From: Tannerellaceae bacterium
GTDB taxonomy: Bacteria > Bacteroidota > Bacteroidia > Bacteroidales > Tannerellaceae
Assembly (NCBI GenBank): GCA_021201865.1
Contig: JAJQEE010000116.1
Location: 1-34,139 of the forward strand
Length of the DNA stretch: 34,139 bases
Direction of reading: 5' to 3'
How positions within the stretch are numbered: the stretch's first letter is position 1; each line of letters opens with the position of its first letter. The notes under the pieces were generated by a model. It saw nothing but the letters and a program-made list of their open reading frames with translations. It made no database searches and was not told the origin of the DNA. The position numbers and the translations under genes were made by a program. Shown in pieces: positions 1 through 6,943 of the stretch.

Positions 1-200
1 CCCGCAGGGACGGCACATAGTAGCCTGGGACGCAAGTCCCAGGTAGAGAGATCCCTACCCGAGGGTGTGCTGTAGGTACACCCCCTCTTATGGAAACCAT
101 AGGTTTGTATATGCAGTGTCGTGCTTACAGCACTCCATGGACTCCTGATACCTGACCTGGGATTTGCATCCCAGGCTACTATATGACGTCCTTTCAGGAC
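1..200. repeat. REP pair without transposase, cut by the left window edge
   Basis: Two hairpin types recur. P is a 20-bp hairpin with 8-bp arms and a 4-nt asymmetric loop; Q is a 13-bp hairpin with 5-bp arms. Here a reverse P lies at 24-43 (loop GCAA) and a forward P at 156-175 (loop TTGC), so the two face each other. Q hairpins lie at 121-133 (GTGCT/AGCAC) and 188-200 (GTCCT/AGGAC), and a further one (GTCCC/GGGAC) is cut at base 1. Between them, 64-83 has a GGGTGT/ACACCC hairpin. The arrangement is the same as around the transposase at 6062-6517 but with no gene inside. No coding sequence is visible in 1-365. Confidence 0.75.
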
Positions 201-365
201 TTAAGAGATAAAGATCAACCTTCGCCAATTACCCTTTGCCAATCGCCCTACGCAAAAATCTTCCGGCCATGATTCGATGATAATCCCAAGGATGACAACA
301 AAAGTTGTAATTTATTGATTATCTGACCTATATTTATTAAATTTAAAGATAAAAAAGACCGGTAT
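201..365. other. Intergenic stretch upstream of the DUF4248 gene
   Basis: No gene is seen. An imperfect tandem 14-nt repeat built on CCAAT and CCCT lies at about 218-246. At 258-272 (minus) there is one copy of a motif TCATGGCCGGAAGAT that recurs at 2227, 2485 and 5848. AT-rich sequence at 325-360 may hold the promoter of the next gene; TATATTTA there is one base off the TAnnTTTG element. Confidence 0.4.
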
Positions 366-599
366 ATGCAAAAGGAAAAGGAGGAGTTTATTATACAAAG
401 TTACAGTTGGAAGGAAATCGCATGTATGTATCACCCAGGGGTAAAACCCGACACGGCAACGAAACGGCTCCGCAAATGGCTGGATATACATCCGACTCTC
501 ATACAGGAACTGGAAAAAGTGGGTTGGAAAAAAGGGATGAAAGTTCTTTCTCCACTTCAGATTGAGGTACTGGTCTATCATTTGGGTGGACCGCCGTAA
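366..599 (+). CDS. DUF4248 family protein
   Basis: A 77-residue basic protein that I recognise as DUF4248-like (a small Bacteroidales family of unknown function). Visible marks are the segment around residues 17-37 with SWKEIA, YHPGVKP and a following TKRLRKWL helix, which looks like a small helix-turn-helix-like fold, and an LSPLQIEVLVYHLG tail. No signal peptide or membrane segment. From general knowledge such proteins are often found beside HU-like proteins and amidases in accessory regions; neither is next to it here. It stands alone among repeats and converges with the gene at 887-1855 on a shared terminator. A role in DNA binding is inference only. Confidence 0.75.
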   Translation: MQKEKEEFIIQSYSWKEIACMYHPGVKPDTATKRLRKWLDIHPTLIQELEKVGWKKGMKVLSPLQIEVLVYHLGGPP

Positions 600-732
600 A
601 AAGTGCCTGTTTTCCGGATGACAGGTTACTTATTAGCTGTGTTTAATATACTTACTAAATTCTACTAATAAGTATATTACCCGGGCCTGTCTGCCGGAAG
701 CCTGAAAAAGAAAAAACAAAAAACAAAAAAAG
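600..732. other. Short intergenic stretch with a perfect inverted repeat
   Basis: Downstream of the DUF4248 gene there is a small CCTGT/ACAGG hairpin (606-625) and a perfect 11-bp inverted repeat, TAATATACTTA at 644-654 against 669-679, with a 14-nt loop. It could be a binding site or an mRNA 3' hairpin. No gene is seen. Confidence 0.5.
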
Positions 733-776
733 AGAGCGTGCGCCTGACTAAACTTATTTAGTCGGGTGCGTTCTTT
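733..776. terminator. Bidirectional intrinsic terminator
   Basis: A long hairpin with perfect core GACTAAA (746-752) against TTTAGTC (757-763) and further G-C and G-T pairs outward. It is flanked by an A-rich run on the left (715-731) and a T-rich run on the right (771-795), so it can end transcription of both the DUF4248 gene (plus) and the gene at 887-1855 (minus). Confidence 0.8.
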
Positions 777-886
777 CATTTTTATTTTATTATTTTTAAT
801 GGGTATATTTAGGAATTAGTTATTAGAAAATACGTTTAGAAATATATTTATATAAGGTGCTGATCAAATGCGGTGCATTCTGCTGC

Positions 887-1855
887 TTATCTCCCGGGAT
901 TGGTGCCGGGGTTTTTATTCTTTTTTCTCTTCATCTGCTCCGAAAGAAACTCTTTAGCTTCTGACTCCTTTACTTTATTGGACTGAATTCTCAAACCAAG
1001 ATTCCGGCTCTGCCGGTGCATTTCAACAATTCCACCCAGTCGATCATAGGAAATGGTGGTAGAGAGGTAGAGGCGCCTCCCAATCCAGACCTTCGAACGA
1101 ATAAAATTGCGGGCCACTAAGTGATCCAGGATCTTTGTCCGCTGATGCCGTGTAGTATAAGTGTCATAAATCTTCTTAACGGCCTCATCTTCCAGTATCG
1201 AAGACAACGCGGCTGCATTTTTGGCTCCAACCATCCGGGTAAAGATCCTTTCGTGTGTAGTTTCCAATAAACGTTTGTTCCTACCCATCAGCGAACGGAT
1301 AGCGGCATAGGCAGCAAACAGAACCCGTTCAAACTCCGTTTTTTCCCCGTGTACAAAATCCAGCATCATCTTCGTGGTGATCATGACCCGGGGCTGGCCG
1401 GTAAAAGAGTTATACTTCCGTTGGTAATGATGATAGACAGCGATCACTGTCCGGATGTCAAAATCCAGTTTCAGCACAGCCCGGATCTGGTAGAGCATAT
1501 AGAATTCCCGGATCTCTTCCTCCAGTCCCGGTTCATTCAGTTTCATCAACTCTTCTATTTCAATCTCCGGATTGAATCCGCCGGAGTCGAACCCCCGGTA
1601 GAAGGTGTCCGCCGACAAAACTCCCTTTTCCTCCAGTTCACCGAAGCGTTCTTTCAGGGAAGTGGTTAATCCTTGCCGGTAGTAACAGTAAATCGCCTGT
1701 TTAAAGGCGTTTTCCAACTTGATCTTCTGCGTAAGAGCAGAACAGTAGATTCCGACGTAAAGCAGGTCTGAAAAGCCCCTTTCCGGCTTCTTAAAGATCT
1801 CCTGCAAAAGCGGCAGGGGAAAAATAATATAGTTGTATTCTTTGTTCTTTTCCAT
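887..1855 (-). CDS. Uncharacterised 322-residue protein
   Basis: I do not recognise the family. It is a soluble, mainly helical, basic protein with no signal peptide or membrane segment. Seen in it: an N-terminal FPLPLLQEIF segment; a central region rich in Y, F and K; a segment near residues 235-280 (TRHQRTKILDHLVARNFIRS then KVWIGRRLYLS) that looks like a winged-helix, with recognition helix followed by a beta wing; and a highly charged C-terminus rich in K, R and N. The start ATG fits the beginning of homologous-looking order and there is no better in-frame start. It is alone in its transcription unit, converges with the DUF4248 gene, and sits in repeat-rich accessory DNA. DNA binding or a mobile-element origin is inference. 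Confidence 0.65.
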   Translation of the reverse strand: MEKNKEYNYIIFPLPLLQEIFKKPERGFSDLLYVGIYCSALTQKIKLENAFKQAIYCYYRQGLTTSLKERFGELEEKGVLSADTFYRGFDSGGFNPEIEIEELMKLNEPGLEEEIREFYMLYQIRAVLKLDFDIRTVIAVYHHYQRKYNSFTGQPRVMITTKMMLDFVHGEKTEFERVLFAAYAAIRSLMGRNKRLLETTHERIFTRMVGAKNAAALSSILEDEAVKKIYDTYTTRHQRTKILDHLVARNFIRSKVWIGRRLYLSTTISYDRLGGIVEMHRQSRNLGLRIQSNKVKESEAKEFLSEQMKRKKNKNPGTNPGR

Positions 1856-1983
1856 GTCTTAAAGATCACCGTTTTTTGCCACTTTTCAAACCCTTTTCCG
1901 GAGGATTTGAAAAAAGTTACTTACGAATTTTACCCCGTAACATCAGTCTTTCCCCGCCGGATTACCGGTTTTCGAAACTACCC

Positions 1984-2026
1984 GGGATTTCCTTTCCGGA
2001 ATCTGAAATCCGGTAAAAGAAATCCC
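1984..2026. other. Hairpin upstream of the 322-residue protein gene
   Basis: Arms 1984-2000 and 2009-2026 (GGGATTTC on one side, GAAATCCC on the other, with CCGGA/TCCGG at the loop side) pair with one bulge and one mismatch around an 8-nt loop. It lies about 130 bp before the start of the gene at 887-1855 and could be a leader hairpin or operator. A perfect direct repeat ACGTTATAAG occurs twice at 2070-2089. The rest of 1856-2213 shows no gene. Confidence 0.5.
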
Positions 2027-2213
2027 TCTGTTCAAAAACACAGATCAGATGTCAGTGATACGTTATAAGACGTTATAAGAAGAGGTGCGGAGCCATGATT
2101 AGGACTAAAATGGATATCAGGATCTCCGGATCCGGATGTTAATCAAATACCGATTCTATCCTAACAAAAAGAATTGTAAACGGATCTAAGATCCTAATAC
2201 CCAAACAGGCAGG

Positions 2214-2513
2214 GATCACAGATCAGTCGTGGCCGGAAGATTCATAAATACCCCAATTAGTCAGGAAGTTCCGTAATTACCCCAAAGGGGTACTATCAAT
2301 AGCCCAGGGATGAGCCACAGGCGATTCCCTAGGTATGATTATCCCATGTCAACCCTAAAGGGGTTGCATCCAGGGCAGCAGGGGAATGAAACCTCTACAA
2401 GGTTATCACATGACGATCCTTCCCCAGGGAATCGCCTGTGGCTCATCCCTGGGCTATTGATAGTACCCCTTTGGGGTATTTACGGATCTTCCGGCCAGGA
2501 CTGATCACAGATC
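2214..2513. repeat. 300-bp inverted-repeat element, MITE-like
   Basis: The core arms 2278-2333 and 2423-2478 are 56 bp each and pair with a single mismatch, around an 89-nt centre. Outside them, 2214-2254 and 2473-2513 also pair (35 of 41 positions), with an extra stretch at 2255-2277 on the left side only. Inside the centre is a CAACCC/GGGTTG hairpin (2353-2367). No transposase is inside. An apparent 64-codon open frame running through it is explained by the hairpin and is not called. A miniature transposable element is the likeliest nature; no clear target duplication was identified. Confidence 0.7.
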
Positions 2514-2542
2514 CCCTTCGACAGCACTACAAAGAGAATATT

Positions 2543-3193
2543 TTATTTAAAAGAAGGATGATCGTTCAGGTCAGAATCCTCGCAGTAGGTTAAAACAAAA
2601 GCTGGTGTAACTATAAACATAAGGGAATAGTTTATCTGTTCCGGAGTCCGGGTTTCTTCTGCTATAAATGATCCGGAGGTGTGATAAGGAAAGGGTTGTA
2701 TGTGCAGATGTTTCCTGAAATCGACTTCTTCCTGTCTGATCAGTTTAAACAGGGTTTCTTTGGCGCACCAATGAAGGAGCAGATGGGTGGTTTCATGGAG
2801 AGGATCTAAGGCGGCTTCTTCTTCCGGATTCATGAATTTACTTCGTATTTTCCGGATCCGGTCACCTGTGTACTCGATATCGATAGCTACGGGAACGTCA
2901 CTGAGTATGACTGCCACATAGTCTTTGGTGTGGGAAAAGCTGATCTGTAAAGTAGATCCCGGCACATAGGGGGCGCCGTTGGCCTGATAATCTACTTTTA
3001 ACTCTTCCCCGGCTAACTCACGGAGCAGGACGCGACAGGCAAGCCACTCCTTTTTCCGCTTTTCTGCTGCCTTACTTTCCAGGAAGGGTGTATACCATTC
3101 TTTATTTGACAGCATTCCTGCCAGTTCCTCTACCGTCTCTTCCAGCTTCCAGACGCCCCGGACGGGATGGGTATGTTTAAACAGGAGTGGCAT
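2543..3193 (-). CDS. 4'-phosphopantetheinyl transferase, Sfp type
   Basis: Transfers the phosphopantetheine arm of coenzyme A to a serine of carrier proteins. The 216-residue length and the magnesium site fit the Sfp/Gsp family: D105 and E107 in the VAIDIE segment, and the W142-x2-K145-E146-x3-K150 motif (WCAKETLFK). SFSHTKDY at 85-92 is the usual coenzyme A contact segment. Translation is coupled to gldD: its ATG shares one base with the gldD stop (sequence TGATG, 3195-3191). In Bacteroidetes this enzyme commonly follows gldE/gldD. Which carrier it serves (AcpP or a secondary-metabolism carrier) cannot be told from the window; no polyketide or peptide synthase gene is here. Confidence 0.9.
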   Translation of the reverse strand: MPLLFKHTHPVRGVWKLEETVEELAGMLSNKEWYTPFLESKAAEKRKKEWLACRVLLRELAGEELKVDYQANGAPYVPGSTLQISFSHTKDYVAVILSDVPVAIDIEYTGDRIRKIRSKFMNPEEEAALDPLHETTHLLLHWCAKETLFKLIRQEEVDFRKHLHIQPFPYHTSGSFIAEETRTPEQINYSLMFIVTPAFVLTYCEDSDLNDHPSFK

Positions 3194-3762
3194 CAGGGAT
3201 TCCAGTGAAAGGATTGAATCAGTTCAACCACATCTTCCCGGAGATAATTTGTCACAGGAGCCAGGGAGTCGGCATTCGGAATACAGTCATAGAAGAGGCT
3301 ACCCCGGAAAAAATGGGATACGCTGTCTGTCAGTATAAACTGAACCGGAGCAGTGGAGTTGCCATCTAACAGGAACAGGGAGCCATATACCTTTCCTTCC
3401 GGATCACTGTAAGTCTGTTCCTGAATGGTCCGGGAATTGACAGCCTGCCTGGAAATAAAGAGCCGGGAATCTTCCCATAATTCATCCAGCATGGTGGTGG
3501 TGATGGGAAGATAGCTGCAATAGATCTTTGCGTTCAGAACCGGATAGGCCAGATTGATCCATCCGGCAGGATCTCCTACGGGCGGCAGTTCCACCTCTAC
3601 CTGGGTGGAAATATGGAAGGTGTAAGGCAATTCATCCAACGGAAGGGGAATATAGTGTGCGGCAGGAGCATCTATACGGAAATAGCCACGGGGTTTGGGA
3701 GTATAGTCCGTACAGGATATACAACCGATCAGCAGGGTCCATATAACATATCGCAGAGACAT
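3193..3762 (-). CDS. gldD: GldD-family lipoprotein
   Basis: A 189-residue lipoprotein. The signal peptide ends in a lipobox LIGC (Cys14), with a second Cys17 directly before the family signature YTPKPRGYFRID; either could be the lipidated residue. In Flavobacterium, GldD is needed for gliding motility together with GldE, but the pair is also kept in non-gliding Bacteroidales, so its general role must be another envelope function (established family knowledge; the function here is unknown). It lies 1 base after gldE and overlaps the phosphopantetheinyl transferase by one base, so the three are almost surely co-transcribed. Confidence 0.88.
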   Translation of the reverse strand: MSLRYVIWTLLIGCISCTDYTPKPRGYFRIDAPAAHYIPLPLDELPYTFHISTQVEVELPPVGDPAGWINLAYPVLNAKIYCSYLPITTTMLDELWEDSRLFISRQAVNSRTIQEQTYSDPEGKVYGSLFLLDGNSTAPVQFILTDSVSHFFRGSLFYDCIPNADSLAPVTNYLREDVVELIQSFHWNP

Positions 3763-3763
3763 C

Positions 3764-5098
3764 TTATTCTTCCGGGGTTGTCTCTTCAGAGATCCGGTTA
3801 AACTTCACCTTCTGTATGCGGCGGTTATCGACTTCCAGTACCTGGAACCGGAAATCTTTATATTCGATAATCTCCCTTCTGCGGGGAAAATCTCCTTTCA
3901 GCTCGAGTAGTAAACCGGCTAATGTTTCCACTTCATCTGTCAGATTATCAAAGTCGGCAGGTTCCGCGTCTATGACACGGAAGAAGTCGGTCAACATGAT
4001 TTTCGCTTCAAAGATCAGGCTACCATCTGCCAGACGGATATACTGCTTTTCATCTTCGTCATATTCATCCGAAATTTCTCCTACGATCTCTTCTAAAATG
4101 TCCTCCATCGTCACAATTCCGGAAGTTCCCCCGAATTCGTCTACCACGATCGCCATATGGTTTTTAGTGGTACGAAACTCTTCCAGGAGCTGGTCGATCT
4201 TTTTGGTTTCCGGAACAAAATAGGCCGGACGGATCAGGCTCTGCCAGCGGAAGGTATCCGGTTTATCAATATAAGGAAGGAGGTCTTTGATATATAAAAT
4301 CCCTTTGATGTTATCTTCTGTTCCGGCGTAGACCGGTATGCGGGAATAGCCTGATTCAATAATAAAATCAATCACGGTACGGAAAGAGCTGGTAATATCA
4401 ATGTCTTCCACATCCAGCCGGGAAGTCATGATCTCACTGGCAGTCTTATTATAGAACTTCAGGATCTCTTCCAGCATTTCCTTGTCCTCTGTGATCTCTG
4501 TGGAGGTTAATTCCAGGGCCTTGGAAAGTTCATCCACGGACAGGTCATATTTTTTCTTGACTAATATTTTATTGATAAAGTGGGTTGAATTGACTAAAAT
4601 ATGGGATAACGGACGGCAAAAACGCTCGATACCGCTCAGGACATGTGCTGACAGACGGACAAACTTCAGAGAATTATTCTGTGCATAGATCTTCGGCATG
4701 ATCTCCCCGAAAAGGAGTAGCAGGAAAGTCAGGGCGATTGTTTCCAGCACAAATCCCAGCACAGGAGCGGCGGAGAAATTGAAGATGGAATGTATACCAT
4801 AAGTACATAGCATCACGATCGCTACATTCACAAAGTTATTTGTGATCAGAATAGCTCCCAAAAGATATTCCGAACGCTCTAACAGCCGGAGAATAATGGG
4901 GTCCGAGGGGGATTTCTTATCCCGGATATCGTTCAGGTCACCCGGACCCAGAGAAAAGAACGCTACTTCTGAGGCGGAAACAAATCCGGAGGCAAACAAC
5001 AACAGAAAAGCAAGGCTTAATGCTATGACAGGCCCTGTTGTCAATGCCTGCACTGTTACCTGATCCAATAAGCCCGATAAAAAATAGTCTGAGTCCAA
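3764..5098 (-). CDS. gldE: GldE, CNNM/CBS/CorC-type membrane protein
   Basis: A 444-residue member of the hemolysin-C/CorC-like transporter family. Domains in order: a CNNM (DUF21) membrane domain at about 20-200 with three to four hydrophobic helices and the small-residue segment FASGFVSASEVAFFSL; a CBS pair at about 215-340, with the conserved VVDEFGGTSGIVTMEDILEEIVGEI stretch split over 320-345; and a CorC_HlyC C-terminal domain at about 350-440. Relatives act in magnesium or cobalt export, and GldE is tied to GldD in gliding bacteria. The start lies 25 bases downstream of the ssb stop, in the same direction. Confidence 0.9.
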   Translation of the reverse strand: MDSDYFLSGLLDQVTVQALTTGPVIALSLAFLLLFASGFVSASEVAFFSLGPGDLNDIRDKKSPSDPIILRLLERSEYLLGAILITNNFVNVAIVMLCTYGIHSIFNFSAAPVLGFVLETIALTFLLLLFGEIMPKIYAQNNSLKFVRLSAHVLSGIERFCRPLSHILVNSTHFINKILVKKKYDLSVDELSKALELTSTEITEDKEMLEEILKFYNKTASEIMTSRLDVEDIDITSSFRTVIDFIIESGYSRIPVYAGTEDNIKGILYIKDLLPYIDKPDTFRWQSLIRPAYFVPETKKIDQLLEEFRTTKNHMAIVVDEFGGTSGIVTMEDILEEIVGEISDEYDEDEKQYIRLADGSLIFEAKIMLTDFFRVIDAEPADFDNLTDEVETLAGLLLELKGDFPRRREIIEYKDFRFQVLEVDNRRIQKVKFNRISEETTPEE

Positions 5099-5123
5099 GG
5101 GGAACCGTATTAGTTAAACAATA

Positions 5124-5606
5124 TCAGAACGGGAGATCATCCGCGTCACTGCTTTCCATAAAAGAGCTGGTCTGGGGCGTAGATGGCTGTTGATAGGCCG
5201 GTGCACCAAAGGGCCCCTCCTGTGGAGTGCTTGCCGTAGTAGCAGACTGCTGTCCGTCATCCCGTCTGGCACCTCCGAAATTAAAGAATTCCACCCGGTC
5301 GGCATGGATCTCTGTAATATATCTTCTCGCACCGCTTGAGTCATCATAGGTCCGTGTGCGAATCTTTCCTTCCACATATACACCGGAACCTTTTTTCACC
5401 CATTTTTCTACAAACGCGACCTGATCGCGGCGCACTACAATATTATGCCATTCGGTGCGTTCAGGTACCACTGTTCCATTAGCTAAGGTATAACCTCTTT
5501 CTGAGGTTGCCATAGGGAAGTTTGCGACCGCGGAACCACTATCAAAATAGCGAACCTCAGGATCTTTCCCCACATTTCCGATTAAAATTACTTTATTCAA
5601 TGACAT
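5124..5606 (-). CDS. ssb: Single-stranded DNA-binding protein SSB
   Basis: Binds and protects single-stranded DNA in replication and repair. The 160-residue protein starts with the usual SLNKVILIGNVGKDPEV of the OB fold, followed by a linker rich in Q, S, T and P, and ends with the acidic tip DADDLPF that recruits partner proteins. An upstream in-frame start would add nine residues (MFYHLKKEC) that are not part of the family, so the ATG at 5606 is chosen; an AAAGAAAGA stretch lies just before it. It leads the run ssb > gldE > gldD > phosphopantetheinyl transferase. Confidence 0.93.
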   Translation of the reverse strand: MSLNKVILIGNVGKDPEVRYFDSGSAVANFPMATSERGYTLANGTVVPERTEWHNIVVRRDQVAFVEKWVKKGSGVYVEGKIRTRTYDDSSGARRYITEIHADRVEFFNFGGARRDDGQQSATTASTPQEGPFGAPAYQQPSTPQTSSFMESSDADDLPF

Positions 5607-5922
5607 ACATTCTTTCTTTAAATGATAGAACAAAGAAACATAAATTCAATCACTTTACAAAAAGTTTCCCTGCTTCTTTTCCCTGTTCTTTTTTCCACCC
5701 GGCCCTTAAAAGAGTTAAATAACAAAAACACGCCGGATATGAAAAAGTTTCGATCCTTAGTAAAGAAGAAAGTCTATCCATTATTAAACAAATAAAATAG
5801 TAAAGGCTCAGGGTTTGCATTTAAGACCGGTCTACGATTGTAATTAGTCATGGCCGGATGATTTTCAACCAATTACTAATTAACAATTTATACAATAGGA
5901 CTCTGATATATGCAGTTTTTAA
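5607..5922. other. Intergenic stretch between ssb and the REP cassette
   Basis: This must contain the ssb promoter (minus strand); TATGTTTC at about 5636-5643 is one base off the TAnnTTTG element, which is weak support. A copy of the dispersed motif TCATGGCCGGATGAT lies at 5848-5862. An 18-codon open frame beginning at 5739 (plus) is not called. Nothing else is recognised. Confidence 0.35.
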
Positions 5923-6061
5923 GTGCTGCAAGCACGACATAGGTTAGCCTGGGATGCAAATCCCAGGTAGAAATGTATATAATTGTGAGTGCTGCAAGCA
6001 CGGCACAAAAATATTATCCTTATATTTACCCGAGTCATTTATAACCATAAACCTATTACCT

Positions 6062-6517
6062 ATGCCACAATCATTAGCCCAAATCTATGTGCATATTATT
6101 TTTCATACAAAAAATAACCATTGCACCATCCGGCCAGCCGAATCTGCAAAATTATATGCCTATATATATGGCATAATTAATAAAGATGCAGGTCAATTTA
6201 TTTACATAAATGGGATGTCTGATCATATACACATTCTCTGTACCTTACCTAAAAATCTTCCATTAACAAAATTGATACAGGAAATCAAATCCAATAGTAG
6301 CCGTTGGTTGAAATCATTGGATAGATATTATGCACATTTTGAATGGCAGAGAGGATATGGTGCATTTTCTGTGAGTGCTTCCATATTGAATAAAACCAAA
6401 GATTACATAATGAATCAGCAAGAGCATCACAAGAAAAGAACTTTCCGAGAAGAATATGTTTTGTTTTTGAAAGAATATGGCATTGAATACAATGAACGGT
6501 TTTTATGGGATGATTGA
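6062..6517 (+). CDS. REP-associated Y1 tyrosine transposase, IS200-like
   Basis: A 151-residue HUH-type transposase. Metal-binding HUH motif is D54-H55-I56-H57 (GMSDHIHIL), and the catalytic tyrosine is most likely Y115 in YIMNQQEHH, the usual position for IS200/IS605 and RAYT proteins. The family cuts single-stranded DNA at hairpins, forming a 5'-phosphotyrosine link (family knowledge). The open frame extends upstream to 5954, but that part reads through the P and Q repeats; the ATG at 6062 is chosen because the second copy (12786) has its ATG at the matching place and homology starts with PQSLA. Lower G+C and plain codon use set it apart from the neighbouring genes. All motifs look intact, so it may be active. 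Confidence 0.88.
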   Translation: MPQSLAQIYVHIIFHTKNNHCTIRPAESAKLYAYIYGIINKDAGQFIYINGMSDHIHILCTLPKNLPLTKLIQEIKSNSSRWLKSLDRYYAHFEWQRGYGAFSVSASILNKTKDYIMNQQEHHKKRTFREEYVLFLKEYGIEYNERFLWDD

Positions 6518-6527
6518 ATAGGGTGCC

Positions 6528-6872
6528 GTGCTTACAGCACTCTATATAGGGTATAATCTGTACCTGGGACTTGCGTCCCAGGCTAATTTATGACGTGCTT
6601 GCAGCACTCAAAACTACAGACATTCATACCGGGAACTGGCAGCACCGGCTAAACTATGTCGTGCTTACAGTATTCAAAACTATAGACATTCCCTACCAGG
6701 GACTTGCGTCCCTGGCTAATCTATGTCGTGCTTACAGTATTCAAAACTATAGACATTTCTACCTGGGACTTGCGTCCCTGGCTAATCTATGACATGCTTG
6801 CAGTATTCAAAACTATATACATTTCTACCGGGAACTGACGTCCCAGGCTAAACTATAGCGTGCTTGCAGCAC
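6528..6872 (+). repeat. Tandem array of five P/Q hairpin units, period about 66 bp
   Basis: P hairpins begin at 6563, 6628, 6696, 6762 and 6827, giving steps of 65, 68, 66 and 65 bp. Each is followed by a Q hairpin and the spacer CAAAACTA plus AGACATT. Units 1 and 3 have perfect 8-bp P arms; unit 3 has CCAGGG/CCCTGG in place of CCTGGG/CCCAGG, a compensated change. Unit 4 has only one arm changed. Units 2 and 5 are degraded, and the middle Q hairpins have lost one arm (AGTAT). No gene is seen in 6518-6943; this is not a CRISPR array because the spacers are repeats too. Confidence 0.85.
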
Positions 6873-6943
6873 TTAAGATCCCTTACAACTAAATTCGGGA
6901 TTATTTTATGATCATGACTATCTTCAATTACCCGAATTGCCTC

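Larger units (their letters stand above)
5923..6872. mobile_element. REP cassette: transposase gene flanked by inverted two-hairpin repeats
   Basis: Left side: Q hairpin 5923-5935, reverse P hairpin 5948-5967, Q hairpin 5989-6001. Right side: Q 6528-6540, forward P 6563-6582, Q 6595-6607, then four more P/Q units to 6872. The order Q-P-Q, gene, Q-P-Q is mirror-symmetrical, so the gene is embedded in a large imperfect palindrome. The second copy at 12583-13031 has the same order. Known relatives are REPIN/RAYT systems, where a Y1 transposase is flanked by REP sequences. The cassette lies between mutY and ssb, which are usually neighbours in Bacteroidetes. Confidence 0.75.

Noticed and set aside
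2310..2504. 64-codon open frame on the plus strand
   Set aside because: It runs entirely through the arms and centre of the 300-bp inverted-repeat element, so its coding look is a by-product of the palindrome.
5739..5795. 18-codon open frame starting MKKFRSL
   Set aside because: Too short, no family resemblance and no supporting context; chance is the simplest reading.
5954..6061. Upstream extension of the transposase start
   Set aside because: The added 36 residues are encoded by the P and Q repeat flank, and the decayed copy has its ATG at the position matching 6062.
6571..6792. 73-codon open frame on the plus strand
   Set aside because: It reads through the tandem P/Q units; the repeated peptide comes only from the repeated DNA.
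6563..6872. Regular repeats that could suggest a CRISPR array
   Set aside because: The spacers are themselves repeats, the repeat is a self-pairing REP hairpin, the period is irregular by a few bases, and no cas genes are near.
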